A stretch of DNA of 64,000 nucleotides from NCBI RefSeq assembly GCF_001422045.1, contig NZ_LMLW01000008.1:34291-98290 (forward strand). Direction: 5' to 3'. The notes beneath the pieces were generated by a model, which ran no database searches, was not told where the DNA came from, and saw only the letters and a list, made by a program, of their open reading frames with translations. Position numbers and translations under genes: made by a program. The stretch comes from Sphingomonas sp. Leaf242. Its GTDB lineage: Bacteria > Pseudomonadota > Alphaproteobacteria > Sphingomonadales > Sphingomonadaceae. Position 1 is the stretch's first letter. Each line of letters starts with the position of its first letter. Shown one piece after another: positions 35,885 to 47,652 of the stretch.

Positions 35885-38800
35885 ATGCGCTCGACACTCG
35901 CCGGGACGTCGCTGCTCGCGACGCTCTTGATGACGCCTGCCGCCCATGCCGCGCCGATCGCCGCGCCCGACATGCACAGCTTCGATATCGCTCCCCAATC
36001 GCTGGCGAACGCGCTGACCGAATTCGGCCGGCAGGCGAACGTGCAGATCTTCTTTCCCCGCGCCGCGATCGCGCAGGTCCAGTCGGCGGCGATCCACGGC
36101 GCAATGTCGCGACAGGCCGCATTGCGCCTGTTGATCGCGAACAGTCCGCTCCAGCTGCGGCGCGACGACGGGAAGACCATCGTGCTGGGCGCGGCCGATC
36201 CGCAAGGCGGCGCTGGCCTTCGCCATCCGGTCGCCTTGACCACGGGCGCTGCGGCCCCCGATCGCGCTGGCGTAACAGCGCCCGATCCCGCCCCGGACCC
36301 CGCCGCTGATCCCGGCAATGATATCGTGGTGACCGGCGCGGTGCCGCTCGAGGAAGAGCGCGCGCTCGCCTGGAAACGACAGCAGGTCGGCACCAATGCG
36401 GTCATGTCCGGCGAGACGATCGCCCGGCGTCCGGGTGGCAACATCGTCGACATCCTCGCGGTCCTGCCGGGCGTCAGCGCCTATGCGGACATGGGGCTCG
36501 GCCAGGCCGCCACCGGCGAGGCCGAGTTCATCTCGATCCGCGGCATCGATTCGAGCTACAACGCCTATTCGATCAACGGCATGCGCGTGGCGGAATCCGA
36601 TCCGGCGACCCGCGCGCTGTCGCTCAAGATGATCGCGCCCTACGGCCTGCGCTCGGCGAGCGTGTCGAAGACCCCCGGCGCCGCCGATTACGGCGACTCG
36701 ATCGGCGGCACGGTCGACATCGCGACGCCGACCGGTTTCCAATATGGCGACCATTATCTGAAGGTCACCGGCGGCGCGAATTACAACGACCGTGCCGACA
36801 AGCTCGGCTTCAAGGCATTCGGCGGGGTCGGTCAGATCGAACTCGCCAGGACGTTCGGCGCGAACCACGCCATCGGCGTCTACGCGACCGGCTATTACGA
36901 ACAGCGCCGATCGGCGGCGGAAAGCGTCGAGGCGGTCACCTATATCCCCGCGACGGCGACCTCCGGCCCCGGCGACCTGACCGCGATGGGGATCAAATAC
37001 GATCTCTACGATTCGAACATCGAGCGGTTCGGCGGCAATTTTTCGATCGATTTCAAAGGCGATGCGGTCTCCGCGTTCATCCGCGGCACCTATGGCCATT
37101 ACAAGGTTTCGTCGGTCGACGTGCAGCACAGCATCACCGGCGGCGTTCTCCAGCTGCTCGGCACCGCCCCCTATTACGGCGCAAACGGCACCTATAACCC
37201 GCTCGGCACGCTGGCCGGCAGCTACTTCCAGGCCCGCGACCAGCTCTCGCAGCTCGGCACGATCCAGGCCGGCAGCGACATCAAGATGTCCGACAAAGTC
37301 TCGGCATCGTTGCGCGCATCCTACGGCTATGGCCAGCAGCGGCGTCCGAATTACGTCGAAGGAAGCCTGTACAGCGACACGAGCCTGTTGACCGACAGTG
37401 CCGGCAATCCCCGCGGCAGCGTCCTGATCGACACCGGCAATCCGACCAATATCGGTCTCGCATTCGCCGATCCGGCGACGCGCAACGCCGTCTTCAGCGC
37501 CGACTCGATCCGCGCGTGGAAATTCCAGGCGCGCGACGTCGAGTCCGACGACAACCTCTACGAACTGAAGCTCGATATGGATTACGCCCCCGACGGGCTG
37601 ATCAAGCATATCCGCTGGGGTACCGACCTCAGTCTTTCGGACCGCTCGCAATACGACCGCGGCCTGCTCGGTAACAACGGCGACAATTTCGTCATCCCCG
37701 CCGCCGACGGCAGCCGCCCCGATTTCGATGCAGGGCAAGGCCCGACCGGGTCCGCACTGCCCGGCCGCAACGTCGATTTCATGGGCGGAAATTATCCCGG
37801 CTTCCGGATCTACGACCGGACGTATTTCGAGAAGAGCATCCTGCCCTACGCCTATACCAACCAGTTCACGCCGGACGGCACCCCGAACCCCGGCTATTAC
37901 ACCGCCAACGACTATGCCCGGAACACGGTCTTCGGCACGGAGACGGTCGTTGCCGGCTATGCGCAGGCGGATGCGGCACTCGGGCCGGTGCAGATGGTCG
38001 CAGGGCTTCGTTTCGAGCATACCGACTTCACCGCGACGCACTGGGTGGTGGTCACCGATTCCGGCGGCGCCTCGCCGAACGATACCGGTCATTTCACGTC
38101 CGACGGCAACAGCTACAACGAATTCCTGCCAAGCCTGAACCTGGCCTATCGCCCGACCGATCGGCTGGTCATCCGCGGCGCGGCGCGGCGCAGCTTCGCA
38201 CGGCCTGCCTTCGCGCTGGTCGCTGGTCCCGAGACCTATAGCTACAACGACGTCACCGGCGCGCTGGCGTTCGTCAACAGGTCCAACCCCGATCTGAAGC
38301 CGACGACCGCGACCAACCTCGACCTCGGCGTCGAATGGTATCCCGATCACAGCGCGGTGATCGAGACGGCCGGCTTCTACAAGCATCTGTCGAACTTCGT
38401 GTTCACCGCCAGCGCGACCGGCAGCACGCCGAGTTCGAGCGGCGGCACCAACACCGTCGGCGGGATCGTCTACACGATGCCGCTGAACGGCAGCGACGCG
38501 GATCTGTACGGCGTCGAATTCCACGCGCGGAAGCAGTTCTTCGAACTCGGGCAGTTCTTCGGCGGCTTCGGGGTCGAGGGGTCCGCCACGTTGCAGGACA
38601 GCCGTGCCGACAGCGGCGTCGCCGGGCGCGGCACGACGGTGCTGCCGCGCGCGCCCAACGTCATCTACAACACCGAGCTGTTCTACGAGCGTCCGGCATT
38701 TTCCGGCCGCCTCGCCTGGCAATATGTCGGTCGCCAGCTGCTGAGCCTCAACGACCAGCTCGACACCTATCTCCAGCCCAACCGCCAGCTGAACTTCAAC

Positions 38801-38983
38801 GCCACCTATCACATCGGCCGATGGTCGCTGTCGGGCCAGGTGCAGAACATCCTCAACAAGGAAAGCTTCTACAAGACGATGGGCAAGAGCACGCGCTATC
38901 TGGGTGTGCAGGACGGCGGCGGTAACGGCTCGTATGTCGAGACCGGCCGCTTCTTCAAGCTCACGACCTCGTTCCAGTGGTGA
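35885..38983 (+). CDS. TonB-dependent transducer/receptor with STN domain (FecA-like)
   Basis: A 1032-aa outer-membrane receptor. After a signal peptide (ending AAHAAP) comes a secretin/TonB N-terminal short domain (residues about 30-105: FDIAPQSLANALTEFGRQAN, RQAALRLLIANSPLQLRR), which contacts FecR in signalling receptors. The plug begins at about residue 140 (RPGGNIVDILAVLPGVSAYA), and the barrel ends KLTTSFQW. It stands directly behind the ECF sigma and FecR genes and overlaps the next gene by 7 nt. The plug resembles the large TonB receptor class of sphingomonads and Xanthomonas used for organic substrates, so iron is not assumed. Confidence 0.93.
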   Translation: MRSTLAGTSLLATLLMTPAAHAAPIAAPDMHSFDIAPQSLANALTEFGRQANVQIFFPRAAIAQVQSAAIHGAMSRQAALRLLIANSPLQLRRDDGKTIVLGAADPQGGAGLRHPVALTTGAAAPDRAGVTAPDPAPDPAADPGNDIVVTGAVPLEEERALAWKRQQVGTNAVMSGETIARRPGGNIVDILAVLPGVSAYADMGLGQAATGEAEFISIRGIDSSYNAYSINGMRVAESDPATRALSLKMIAPYGLRSASVSKTPGAADYGDSIGGTVDIATPTGFQYGDHYLKVTGGANYNDRADKLGFKAFGGVGQIELARTFGANHAIGVYATGYYEQRRSAAESVEAVTYIPATATSGPGDLTAMGIKYDLYDSNIERFGGNFSIDFKGDAVSAFIRGTYGHYKVSSVDVQHSITGGVLQLLGTAPYYGANGTYNPLGTLAGSYFQARDQLSQLGTIQAGSDIKMSDKVSASLRASYGYGQQRRPNYVEGSLYSDTSLLTDSAGNPRGSVLIDTGNPTNIGLAFADPATRNAVFSADSIRAWKFQARDVESDDNLYELKLDMDYAPDGLIKHIRWGTDLSLSDRSQYDRGLLGNNGDNFVIPAADGSRPDFDAGQGPTGSALPGRNVDFMGGNYPGFRIYDRTYFEKSILPYAYTNQFTPDGTPNPGYYTANDYARNTVFGTETVVAGYAQADAALGPVQMVAGLRFEHTDFTATHWVVVTDSGGASPNDTGHFTSDGNSYNEFLPSLNLAYRPTDRLVIRGAARRSFARPAFALVAGPETYSYNDVTGALAFVNRSNPDLKPTTATNLDLGVEWYPDHSAVIETAGFYKHLSNFVFTASATGSTPSSSGGTNTVGGIVYTMPLNGSDADLYGVEFHARKQFFELGQFFGGFGVEGSATLQDSRADSGVAGRGTTVLPRAPNVIYNTELFYERPAFSGRLAWQYVGRQLLSLNDQLDTYLQPNRQLNFNATYHIGRWSLSGQVQNILNKESFYKTMGKSTRYLGVQDGGGNGSYVETGRFFKLTTSFQW

Positions 38984-40113
38984 ACGCCTGTCGAGCACGA
39001 GGCTGGCGATTGGCCGCCGCAGCGTTTCTGACGATCGCCGCGGCTGGTTCGGCGGCGCCCCGACACGGCGACCGGGTCGAGGGACTGCCGGCGACGCTGC
39101 GGCTCGATCAGGTGCAGTTGCTCGGCTCGCACAACAGCTACAAGCGCTACCCGTCGGCCGACGAAGAGGCGCGGATCCGCACGCTGGCGCCACAATATTG
39201 GGACGAGCTCGACTATGGCCACCCGCCGCTGGAGGCGCAGTTCGCGATCGGCATCCGTCAGATCGAGATCGACGTCGCGCCCGATCCGCAAGGCGGCCTG
39301 TACGCCACGCCCTATCAGATGGCGGCGGCTGCAACACGCAAGGCGATGATGGCACCGGGCGCGAAGGTGCTGCACTTTCCGCAGATCGATACCGAAAGCC
39401 ATTGTCTCGTCTTTCGCGAGTGCCTGGCGATCCTGCGGCGCTGGTCGGACCGCCACCCCGACCACCTGCCCGTCACGGTGCTGGTCAACGCCAGCGACTT
39501 CCCGCCGATCGCCGGGTCGTGGCTGCACGATGCGCAATTCGAGGCCGGCGATCTCGATGCGCTCGATACCGATATCCGCACCGTCATGGGCGAGGATCGG
39601 CTGATCGTGCCCGACAGCGTGCGCCGTGATCGCCCGACGCTGGCGGAAGCCGTGCGCGCGCATGCATGGCCGACGCTGGCCGCCGCGAAAGGGCGGTTCG
39701 TGTTCGTTCTCGATGGCGACGAGCGGCATTATGCGCTCTACCGCGCGGGCCACCCGTCGCTGCGGGGCCGGGCGATGTTCGGCTATTACGACGAGGAATC
39801 GCCCGAAGCCGCCGTGTTCAACATACAGGACCCACGCGGCGAAGAAACGCATATCGCTCGCCTCGTCCGCGCCGGCTATCTGGTGCGCACCCGCGCCGAT
39901 GCCGACACGAAGGAAGCGCGCGCCGACGATCCGACCCGGCTCACCGCGGCGATCGCCTCGGGCGCGCAGTTCGTCAGCAGCGACTATTACGACGGCGTGC
40001 CCAACCCGCATGGCTATGCCTATCGCGCGAGCCTGCCCGGCGATGTCCTGCACCGCTGCGATCCGGTTGCCGCACGCTGCGGGGCGCTACCGTCGAGGCG
40101 GGTGGACCGGTGA
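38977..40113 (+). CDS. Ca2+-dependent phosphoinositide phospholipase C-like protein
   Basis: A 378-aa secreted protein with an N-terminal signal (WRLAAAAFLTIAAAGSA) and the PI-PLC X-like fold of the Ca2+-dependent bacterial type. The catalytic H52 lies in LLGSHNSYK, metal/substrate carboxylates in RQIEIDVAPDP, and HFPQIDTESHC and FVFVLDGDERH follow. It should hydrolyse phosphatidylinositol or similar glycerophosphodiesters outside the inner membrane. Starts at GTG 38977 or 38980, overlapping the receptor stop codon; its own stop overlaps the next ATG (TGATG). The tight coupling to a sensing TonB receptor suggests that the phosphodiester or its product is imported or sensed. Confidence 0.85.
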   Translation: MVNACRARGWRLAAAAFLTIAAAGSAAPRHGDRVEGLPATLRLDQVQLLGSHNSYKRYPSADEEARIRTLAPQYWDELDYGHPPLEAQFAIGIRQIEIDVAPDPQGGLYATPYQMAAAATRKAMMAPGAKVLHFPQIDTESHCLVFRECLAILRRWSDRHPDHLPVTVLVNASDFPPIAGSWLHDAQFEAGDLDALDTDIRTVMGEDRLIVPDSVRRDRPTLAEAVRAHAWPTLAAAKGRFVFVLDGDERHYALYRAGHPSLRGRAMFGYYDEESPEAAVFNIQDPRGEETHIARLVRAGYLVRTRADADTKEARADDPTRLTAAIASGAQFVSSDYYDGVPNPHGYAYRASLPGDVLHRCDPVAARCGALPSRRVDR

Positions 40114-41639
40114 TGCGGTTACGGCGTATCGCGGCGGCGTTCATCGTCGTACCGCTTCCGGTCTGTGCGCAGACGACCGCGCCTGCATCGTCGCAGGACG
40201 TGGTGATAAGCGGCGTGATGCGGGACAGCGACCGCGGGAGCTACCGCGAACTGCCGTTCGACGTACCCGCAGGCGTCACCAGATTGACGATCGACGTCCA
40301 AGGCGCGGATCACAAGGACGGCACGTATCTCGTGCTCGGCGTTTACGACCCGACGCGTGAGCGCGGCTGGGGCGGCGCGATCAAGCCGCACATCGTCATC
40401 GCCGAGACCTTCGCCTCCACCTCCTATCTGCCCGGGCCGCTACCGGCGGGCCGCTGGCGGTTGAGCGTCGCGGTGGCGTCGATCCGGCCCGGTACCGTGT
40501 CGCCCTACACGGTGACCGTGCATTTCGATCGTGGCGCGGCGGCACAGGCGATCACGACGACGGCGCTGAAGAACGGTCCGGGCTGGTATCGCGGCGACTT
40601 CCACACGCATACCGGTCAAAGCGACGCGCTCTGCCGGAGCGAGCCGAGCCGTAATCCGGTGCCCTGCCCGGTCTATTTCACGCTCAAGGCCGCGCGCGAT
40701 CATCAGCTCGATTTCGTGACGGTGACCGATCACAACGTCCGTTCACAGGTCGCCGAGCTCGCCAATCTCGCACCGTTCTTCGATAGTCTGCTCGTGATCC
40801 CCGGTCGCGAGATGACGACGCAATACGGGCATTTCAACCTGCTCGGCATCACCGATTTCGTCGAATATCGGCTCGGCGCGGTCGGTGCGCCGAACATCGA
40901 CGCGATGTTCGATGGCGCACGCGGGACCGGCGCGATCATCGCGATCAACCACCCGGAAATTCCGACCAACGAAAACTGCCTCGGGTGCGGATGGTCGGCG
41001 CCGGATACGGATTACACACGGGTCGGCGCGATCGAGGTGGCCAATGGCGGCATCGCGGCGGATCATGGCGGCGCGTTCGACGATGGGGCCGGCTCGGGGA
41101 CCGCGTGGTGGGAAAAGCTGCTCGATCGCGGCTACCACCTGACCGGTATCGGCGGCAGCGACAATCACGATGCGATCGACGGTCAGGCGGGCAGCTCCCC
41201 GGTCGGCGCGCAGTCCCCTGTCGGCACTCCCACTACCGTGGTCTACGCCTCGGAGCTTTCGCAGGCCGGCATCCTTGCAGGCGTACGGTCGGGGCGAGTG
41301 TTCATCGACCTTGAAGGCGCACATCCCGGACGCGTGCTCGATCTGACAGCAACCACGGGCGCGCGATCCACCGCCGTGATGGGCGGCACATTACGCCGCC
41401 GTCTGGGACAAGCGATCCGCGGTACGGTCCACGTTGCCGGGGCAGATGGCGATATCGTCGATCTCCTCGTCGACGGCGGGCATATTCTACGTGGCCAACG
41501 CCGATACGTGGTGGGCTCAGACGCGAGGATTACCTTCGACATCCCCGCAAGATACAAGCTTCACTGGCTCCGCGCAGACGTACGCACGCCCGGCGGAAAA
41601 CGGGTTCTCATCGGCAACCCGATTTACGTGGTTCGGTAG
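40113..41639 (+). CDS. CehA/McbA-family PHP-type metallohydrolase, secreted
   Basis: A 508-aa protein with a signal peptide (RRIAAAFIVVPLPVCAQ), an N-terminal beta-sandwich domain (about 30-150) and a PHP-superfamily metal-dependent phosphoesterase domain: DFHTHTGQSD, VTVTDHNV, INHPE and GGSDNHD supply the His/Asp metal ligands. Family members hydrolyse phosphodiesters or, in CehA, carbamate esters. Its start overlaps the phospholipase stop, making it the last gene of the sigma-receptor-phospholipase operon. A joint function in releasing phosphate or inositol compounds is inferred. Confidence 0.86.
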   Translation: MRLRRIAAAFIVVPLPVCAQTTAPASSQDVVISGVMRDSDRGSYRELPFDVPAGVTRLTIDVQGADHKDGTYLVLGVYDPTRERGWGGAIKPHIVIAETFASTSYLPGPLPAGRWRLSVAVASIRPGTVSPYTVTVHFDRGAAAQAITTTALKNGPGWYRGDFHTHTGQSDALCRSEPSRNPVPCPVYFTLKAARDHQLDFVTVTDHNVRSQVAELANLAPFFDSLLVIPGREMTTQYGHFNLLGITDFVEYRLGAVGAPNIDAMFDGARGTGAIIAINHPEIPTNENCLGCGWSAPDTDYTRVGAIEVANGGIAADHGGAFDDGAGSGTAWWEKLLDRGYHLTGIGGSDNHDAIDGQAGSSPVGAQSPVGTPTTVVYASELSQAGILAGVRSGRVFIDLEGAHPGRVLDLTATTGARSTAVMGGTLRRRLGQAIRGTVHVAGADGDIVDLLVDGGHILRGQRRYVVGSDARITFDIPARYKLHWLRADVRTPGGKRVLIGNPIYVVR

Positions 41640-41660
41640 CGCATCGGAACGACTCAAGTG

Positions 41661-41802
41661 CGAACCCGCCCCGCGAGGGGCCAAGAGCCTGTCGACGAGT
41701 CCCCCTTTTTATATCCGCTGCCGATACGTGGGCGCGGGTTGAGGTGCTATCGATGCTGTAGTGGCCGGTGTCCGCTATCGTCTGGGCCAACGTGACCGAC
41801 AC
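41661..41802 (-). pseudogene. IS5-family transposase fragment
   Basis: The minus-strand frame reads TLAQTIADTGHYSIDSTS, TRAHVSAA and TRRQALGPSRGGF, the second DDE block of IS5-type transposases with the catalytic D in YSIDST. Nothing recognisable remains on either side and no terminal inverted repeats are visible. It sits between the CehA-like gene and katG; the rest of the 41640-42018 gap holds only the katG promoter region. Confidence 0.7.
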
Positions 41803-42018
41803 GATCTCCCTCGTAGGGCGAGCGTGCCTGTTTCGCGCTGTATCTCGGCGCTCTGAACGCGGGTCATGGCGGCGGTACACACCGGGACGGCTTGCTCGAC
41901 AACCACCTGTGATCGACTGGTGTGATCGATCCTGCCCGAATAATCGATTGGACAAATGTCCGTCAAATCCTGCATCTTCAGTACAAGTACGGAATACTCA
42001 TCGAGAGAGGACGCCAAG

Positions 42019-44244
<2,226 letters not shown>

Positions 44245-44255
44245 GCTTCGTTAGC

Positions 44256-44312
44256 GGGTGGATAGGCCGTGGTGGTCCGGGAAAGGTTCCGGAACACCAC
44301 GGCTTATCCGCC
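44256..44312 (+). terminator. Large hairpin after katG
   Basis: A long imperfect inverted repeat (GGATAGGCCGTGGTGGTCCGG against CCGGAACACCACGGCTTATCC) with an 8-nt loop starts about 12 nt after the katG stop codon. No U-tract follows, but the stem is strong enough to mark the transcript end. The stretch 44313-44514 beyond it has no recognisable gene. Confidence 0.7.
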
Positions 44313-44514
44313 ACTGACCCGAGTTATGAAATCTAGACTTGGATCGTTGCACGGCTTGTCGCCACCGGACTGAACGGTCGCTCTCCAGCAGCCTTTATAC
44401 TGTTGTGCGTACAATCCACTACGACCTTGGCTCGCTGACGCATTGATAACTTTGCTGCGCTGCGCCATGAGCAAATACCGGTCAGGACTATACCGTTTTT
44501 GCACGGGTTCCAGC

Positions 44515-45141
44515 GCACCTGTGCCTTGAAACCGTTGGGCAGGATTTGGTCGATGTAATGCCCGACCAGATCGTGGGCGATCGCGCCGATCCGGCTTTCG
44601 GCCTCCATATGTCGCCGGTCGCGCCATATTTCTTCTTCTTGATGGCCAACAGGTCCGCCGCCGACCGCTCCTCAAACATATCCTCGAACGCCTGGTCGAA
44701 TTCCACCTTGTCGCGCAGCGCGGTATTCGCGGTGCGGCCTTCGTATAGAATCTGCAGCGTCGCCCCGTCAGCGACCGCGTCGATCAGCTTGTAGGTATCG
44801 ATTTACTCGCCGAACCGCTTCACCGTCTGGCGCCCGCCATGGCGTTCGGTTTTCAGCGGCGTGCCGGTAAAGGCGATCCGCGCAGCATTGGGAAACGCCT
44901 CGAACAGATTGTCGCCCATGTCGCTGCCCTGGGTCCGATGTGCCTCGTCCACCATGATCAGAATACGGGCCGAGTCATCGACCACGCTGAAGCTGTCGGC
45001 GCTGGGCGGCGGAGCATAGCGACCGAGCTTTTCGCGCACGCTGTCGGGCGGTCGTCCTTCAGGCAGGTGCGGCTTGGGCGTACCCTGGCGGTCAATCGTC
45101 CCCCCATTACGCGCGCAGACCGTCGTGCTTCGTGGCGACAA
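44515..45141 (-). pseudogene. Type I restriction enzyme HsdR remnant
   Basis: The middle of an HsdR translocase survives: helicase motif II VDEAHR (in ARILIMVDEAHRTQ), motif III AFTGTPL, and RFGE, then a TAA at 44803-44805 where the sequence resumes as IDTYKLIDAVADG, so a tyrosine codon has become a stop. Further on KVEFDQAFEDMFEERSAADL and KKKKYGATGD are followed by a frameshift near 44608, after which EAESRIGAIAHDLVGHYIDQ continues to about 44515. The nuclease domain and C-terminus are missing, and no HsdM or HsdS genes accompany it. A dead relic of a restriction-modification system. Confidence 0.82.
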
Positions 45142-45369
45142 TGCGAAAATGTGTGCGGCGATGCACGCGCTCTACACACGATCACTCAGCTCTAAACGTC
45201 ACCGTGGCGGCAGCGCCAACTGGGGCAAAGATGTCGCGGTGCTCAGCAAAAATGCATCGCCCCCGATCGGGTCTATTGCCGCGCGTTGCAGTGATGTTAC
45301 CGGTCGGTGACGGATTCGGGTCACACGGATCGACGCGGGAGGATGTTCGAAGCCAAAGGGGGACCATCC

Positions 45370-47652
45370 ATGATTCGCTTGCCCGTTCGTACGTCTGCCA
45401 TCGCCAAGCTGCTGGCTGCCAGCGCGCCGTTACTCGTCTTTGCCGCGCCCGCCGTCGCGCAGGATCAGGCGCCGACCGGGCAAGCCGTCGCCGGTCCGGC
45501 TGGCGAACAGGGCGTCGGCGACATCGTGGTCACGGCGACCCGCCGTCGGGAATCGTCGAAGGACGTGCCGATCGCGGTTACCGCGATCAGTGGCGAAAAG
45601 CTCGACGTGCTCAATTCGAGCGGCCTCGATATTCGCTTCCTCGCCGGCCGCACGCCGAGCCTCCAGGTCGAATCGTCGTTCGGCCGCACTTTCCCACGTT
45701 TCTATATCCGTGGCCTCGGCAATACCGATTTTGATCCCAACGCCGCGCAGCCGGTGTCGGTGGTGTATGACGACGTCGCGCTCGAGAATCCGATGCTCAA
45801 GTCGTTCCCGGTCTTCGATCTGCAAAGCGTCGAAGTGCTGCGCGGGCCGCAGGGCACGTTGTTCGGGCGCAACACGCCGGCCGGCGTCGTGAAGATCGAT
45901 TCCGCCAAGCCGAACCCGGACAAGGTCTCGGGCTATGCGACCGGGTCCTGGGCGACCTACAACACGATCAACGGCGAGGCGGCGCTCAACCTGCCGATCG
46001 GCAACGGCTTCGCATTTCGCGCGTCGGGCATTATCCAGTCGCGCGACGATTGGGTCACGAACGACTCCACGACGGGCAATGCGGATCGCAAGCTCGAAGG
46101 CTATCGCGACGTCGCCGGCCGCTTCCAGCTCGGCTATACCAGCAGCGATTTCAACGCATTGCTGAACGTCCATGTCCGCGACCTGACGGGCTCGCCGCGC
46201 ATTTTCCGCGCCGGACTGTTCAAGCCGGGGACCAACGACTTCAACACCGGGTTCGACCCCAAGCACGTCACGCTCGACGGCTATACCAGCCAGAGCCTCA
46301 CGCAGTGGGGCACCAACCTCCGGCTCGACTATCACCTCGACGGCATCGGCACCTTCTACTCGGTCACGGGTTATGAACAGGCCAAGGTCGAGAGCACCGG
46401 CGATGTCGACGGCGGCAATAACTACACCTTCCTCGGCGGGACGATCGGCGCGATCGGCGTCGGCCTGTTCCCGTCGAACACCGGTGGCCTGACCAAGCCC
46501 AAGGAGTTCAGCCAGGAACTGCGCTACGCCAGCGAGGATATGAACGGCATCCGCCTACAGGGCGGGCTGTATTATTTCCACCAGACGTTGCGCTATCACC
46601 AGTACGACTACGCGTTTGGCGGCACCGGTTCGCGCGCGACCGATCTCGACCAGGACATCTTCCACGACAATCGCAACGAGAATTACGGCGCGTTCGCGTC
46701 GATCGAAGCCAAGCCGGTCGAGTTGCTGACGTTGCGCGCGGGTGTCCGCTACTCGCACGACTATCGCAACGATCTCGTCACCGCGCCGATCCCCGGCACC
46801 GGGATCAGCGACACGCTGCCCGCGCGCGCGATCGTCCGTGGCTCGAACGTCACGTGGGACGCGAGCGCGACCTATGAACTGACGCCCGCGATCAACGTCT
46901 ATTCGCGGCTCGCGACCGGTTATCAGGGCCCTGCGATCCAGGACCGCGTGACCTTCGGCAGCGTCCAGAGCACGGCGCCGAAGCAGACGACCTTTTCGGG
47001 CGAAAGCGGCTTTAAGGGCACGCTGCTCGATCGGAAAGTGAACTTCTCGCTCGACGCCTATTGGTACAGCACCAAGGACCTGCAGATCACTGCGGTCGGC
47101 GGCAACAGCAACTCGGCACGTCTGATCAGCGCGAACAAGGCGATCGGTTACGGCGTCGAGGGCGAGTTTGAGGCACGTCCGCTTCCCGAGCTGACATTGA
47201 CCGCGAGCGGCAGTTACAACTTCACCGAGATCCGCGACCGGAACATCGGCGTCGGGGTGTGCGCGACCTGCACCGTGCTCGATCCGATCGTCAACGGGTT
47301 CGCGGTGATCGACGGCAACGACCTTCCCCAGGCGCCGCGCTGGATCGCCAACTGGACCGCGCGCTACGGCATCCCGCTCGCGAACGGCGGCGAGGTCTAT
47401 GCCTATACCGACTGGGTCTATCGCAGCCGAATCAACTTCTTCCTGTATGAAGCGGTAGAGTTCACCGGCAAGTCGTCGCTCGAAGGCGGGCTCAAGGTCG
47501 GCTATAAATCGCCGCAGGGGTATGAGGTCGGCGCATTCGTCCGCAACATCACCAACCAGTATCGCAGCATCAGCGCGATCGACTTCAACAACCTGACAGG
47601 CATGATCAACGAGCCGCGGATCATCGGGGGACAGTTCAAGATCGCGTTTTGA
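45370..47652 (+). CDS. TonB-dependent receptor
   Basis: A 760-aa outer-membrane importer with a signal peptide (residues 1-30, ending PAVAQ), a TonB-box-like GDIVVTATRRRESSKDVPI, plug motifs (FYIRGLGNTDFDPNAAQPV, LQSVEVLRGPQGTLFGRNTP) and a barrel ending in FKIAF. I start at ATG 45370 behind GGGGGA. It belongs to the FecA/FepA-like group frequent in sphingomonads, often near siderophore or aromatic-compound genes. No neighbour suggests a substrate: it lies between the HsdR relic and degenerate DNA. Confidence 0.93.
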   Translation: MIRLPVRTSAIAKLLAASAPLLVFAAPAVAQDQAPTGQAVAGPAGEQGVGDIVVTATRRRESSKDVPIAVTAISGEKLDVLNSSGLDIRFLAGRTPSLQVESSFGRTFPRFYIRGLGNTDFDPNAAQPVSVVYDDVALENPMLKSFPVFDLQSVEVLRGPQGTLFGRNTPAGVVKIDSAKPNPDKVSGYATGSWATYNTINGEAALNLPIGNGFAFRASGIIQSRDDWVTNDSTTGNADRKLEGYRDVAGRFQLGYTSSDFNALLNVHVRDLTGSPRIFRAGLFKPGTNDFNTGFDPKHVTLDGYTSQSLTQWGTNLRLDYHLDGIGTFYSVTGYEQAKVESTGDVDGGNNYTFLGGTIGAIGVGLFPSNTGGLTKPKEFSQELRYASEDMNGIRLQGGLYYFHQTLRYHQYDYAFGGTGSRATDLDQDIFHDNRNENYGAFASIEAKPVELLTLRAGVRYSHDYRNDLVTAPIPGTGISDTLPARAIVRGSNVTWDASATYELTPAINVYSRLATGYQGPAIQDRVTFGSVQSTAPKQTTFSGESGFKGTLLDRKVNFSLDAYWYSTKDLQITAVGGNSNSARLISANKAIGYGVEGEFEARPLPELTLTASGSYNFTEIRDRNIGVGVCATCTVLDPIVNGFAVIDGNDLPQAPRWIANWTARYGIPLANGGEVYAYTDWVYRSRINFFLYEAVEFTGKSSLEGGLKVGYKSPQGYEVGAFVRNITNQYRSISAIDFNNLTGMINEPRIIGGQFKIAF

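Noticed and set aside
35258..39355. Very long minus-strand open frame (1365 codons)
   Set aside because: It is antisense to the FecR and STN-receptor genes, is Arg/Asp/Ala-rich and has no domain; a by-product of high GC codon bias.
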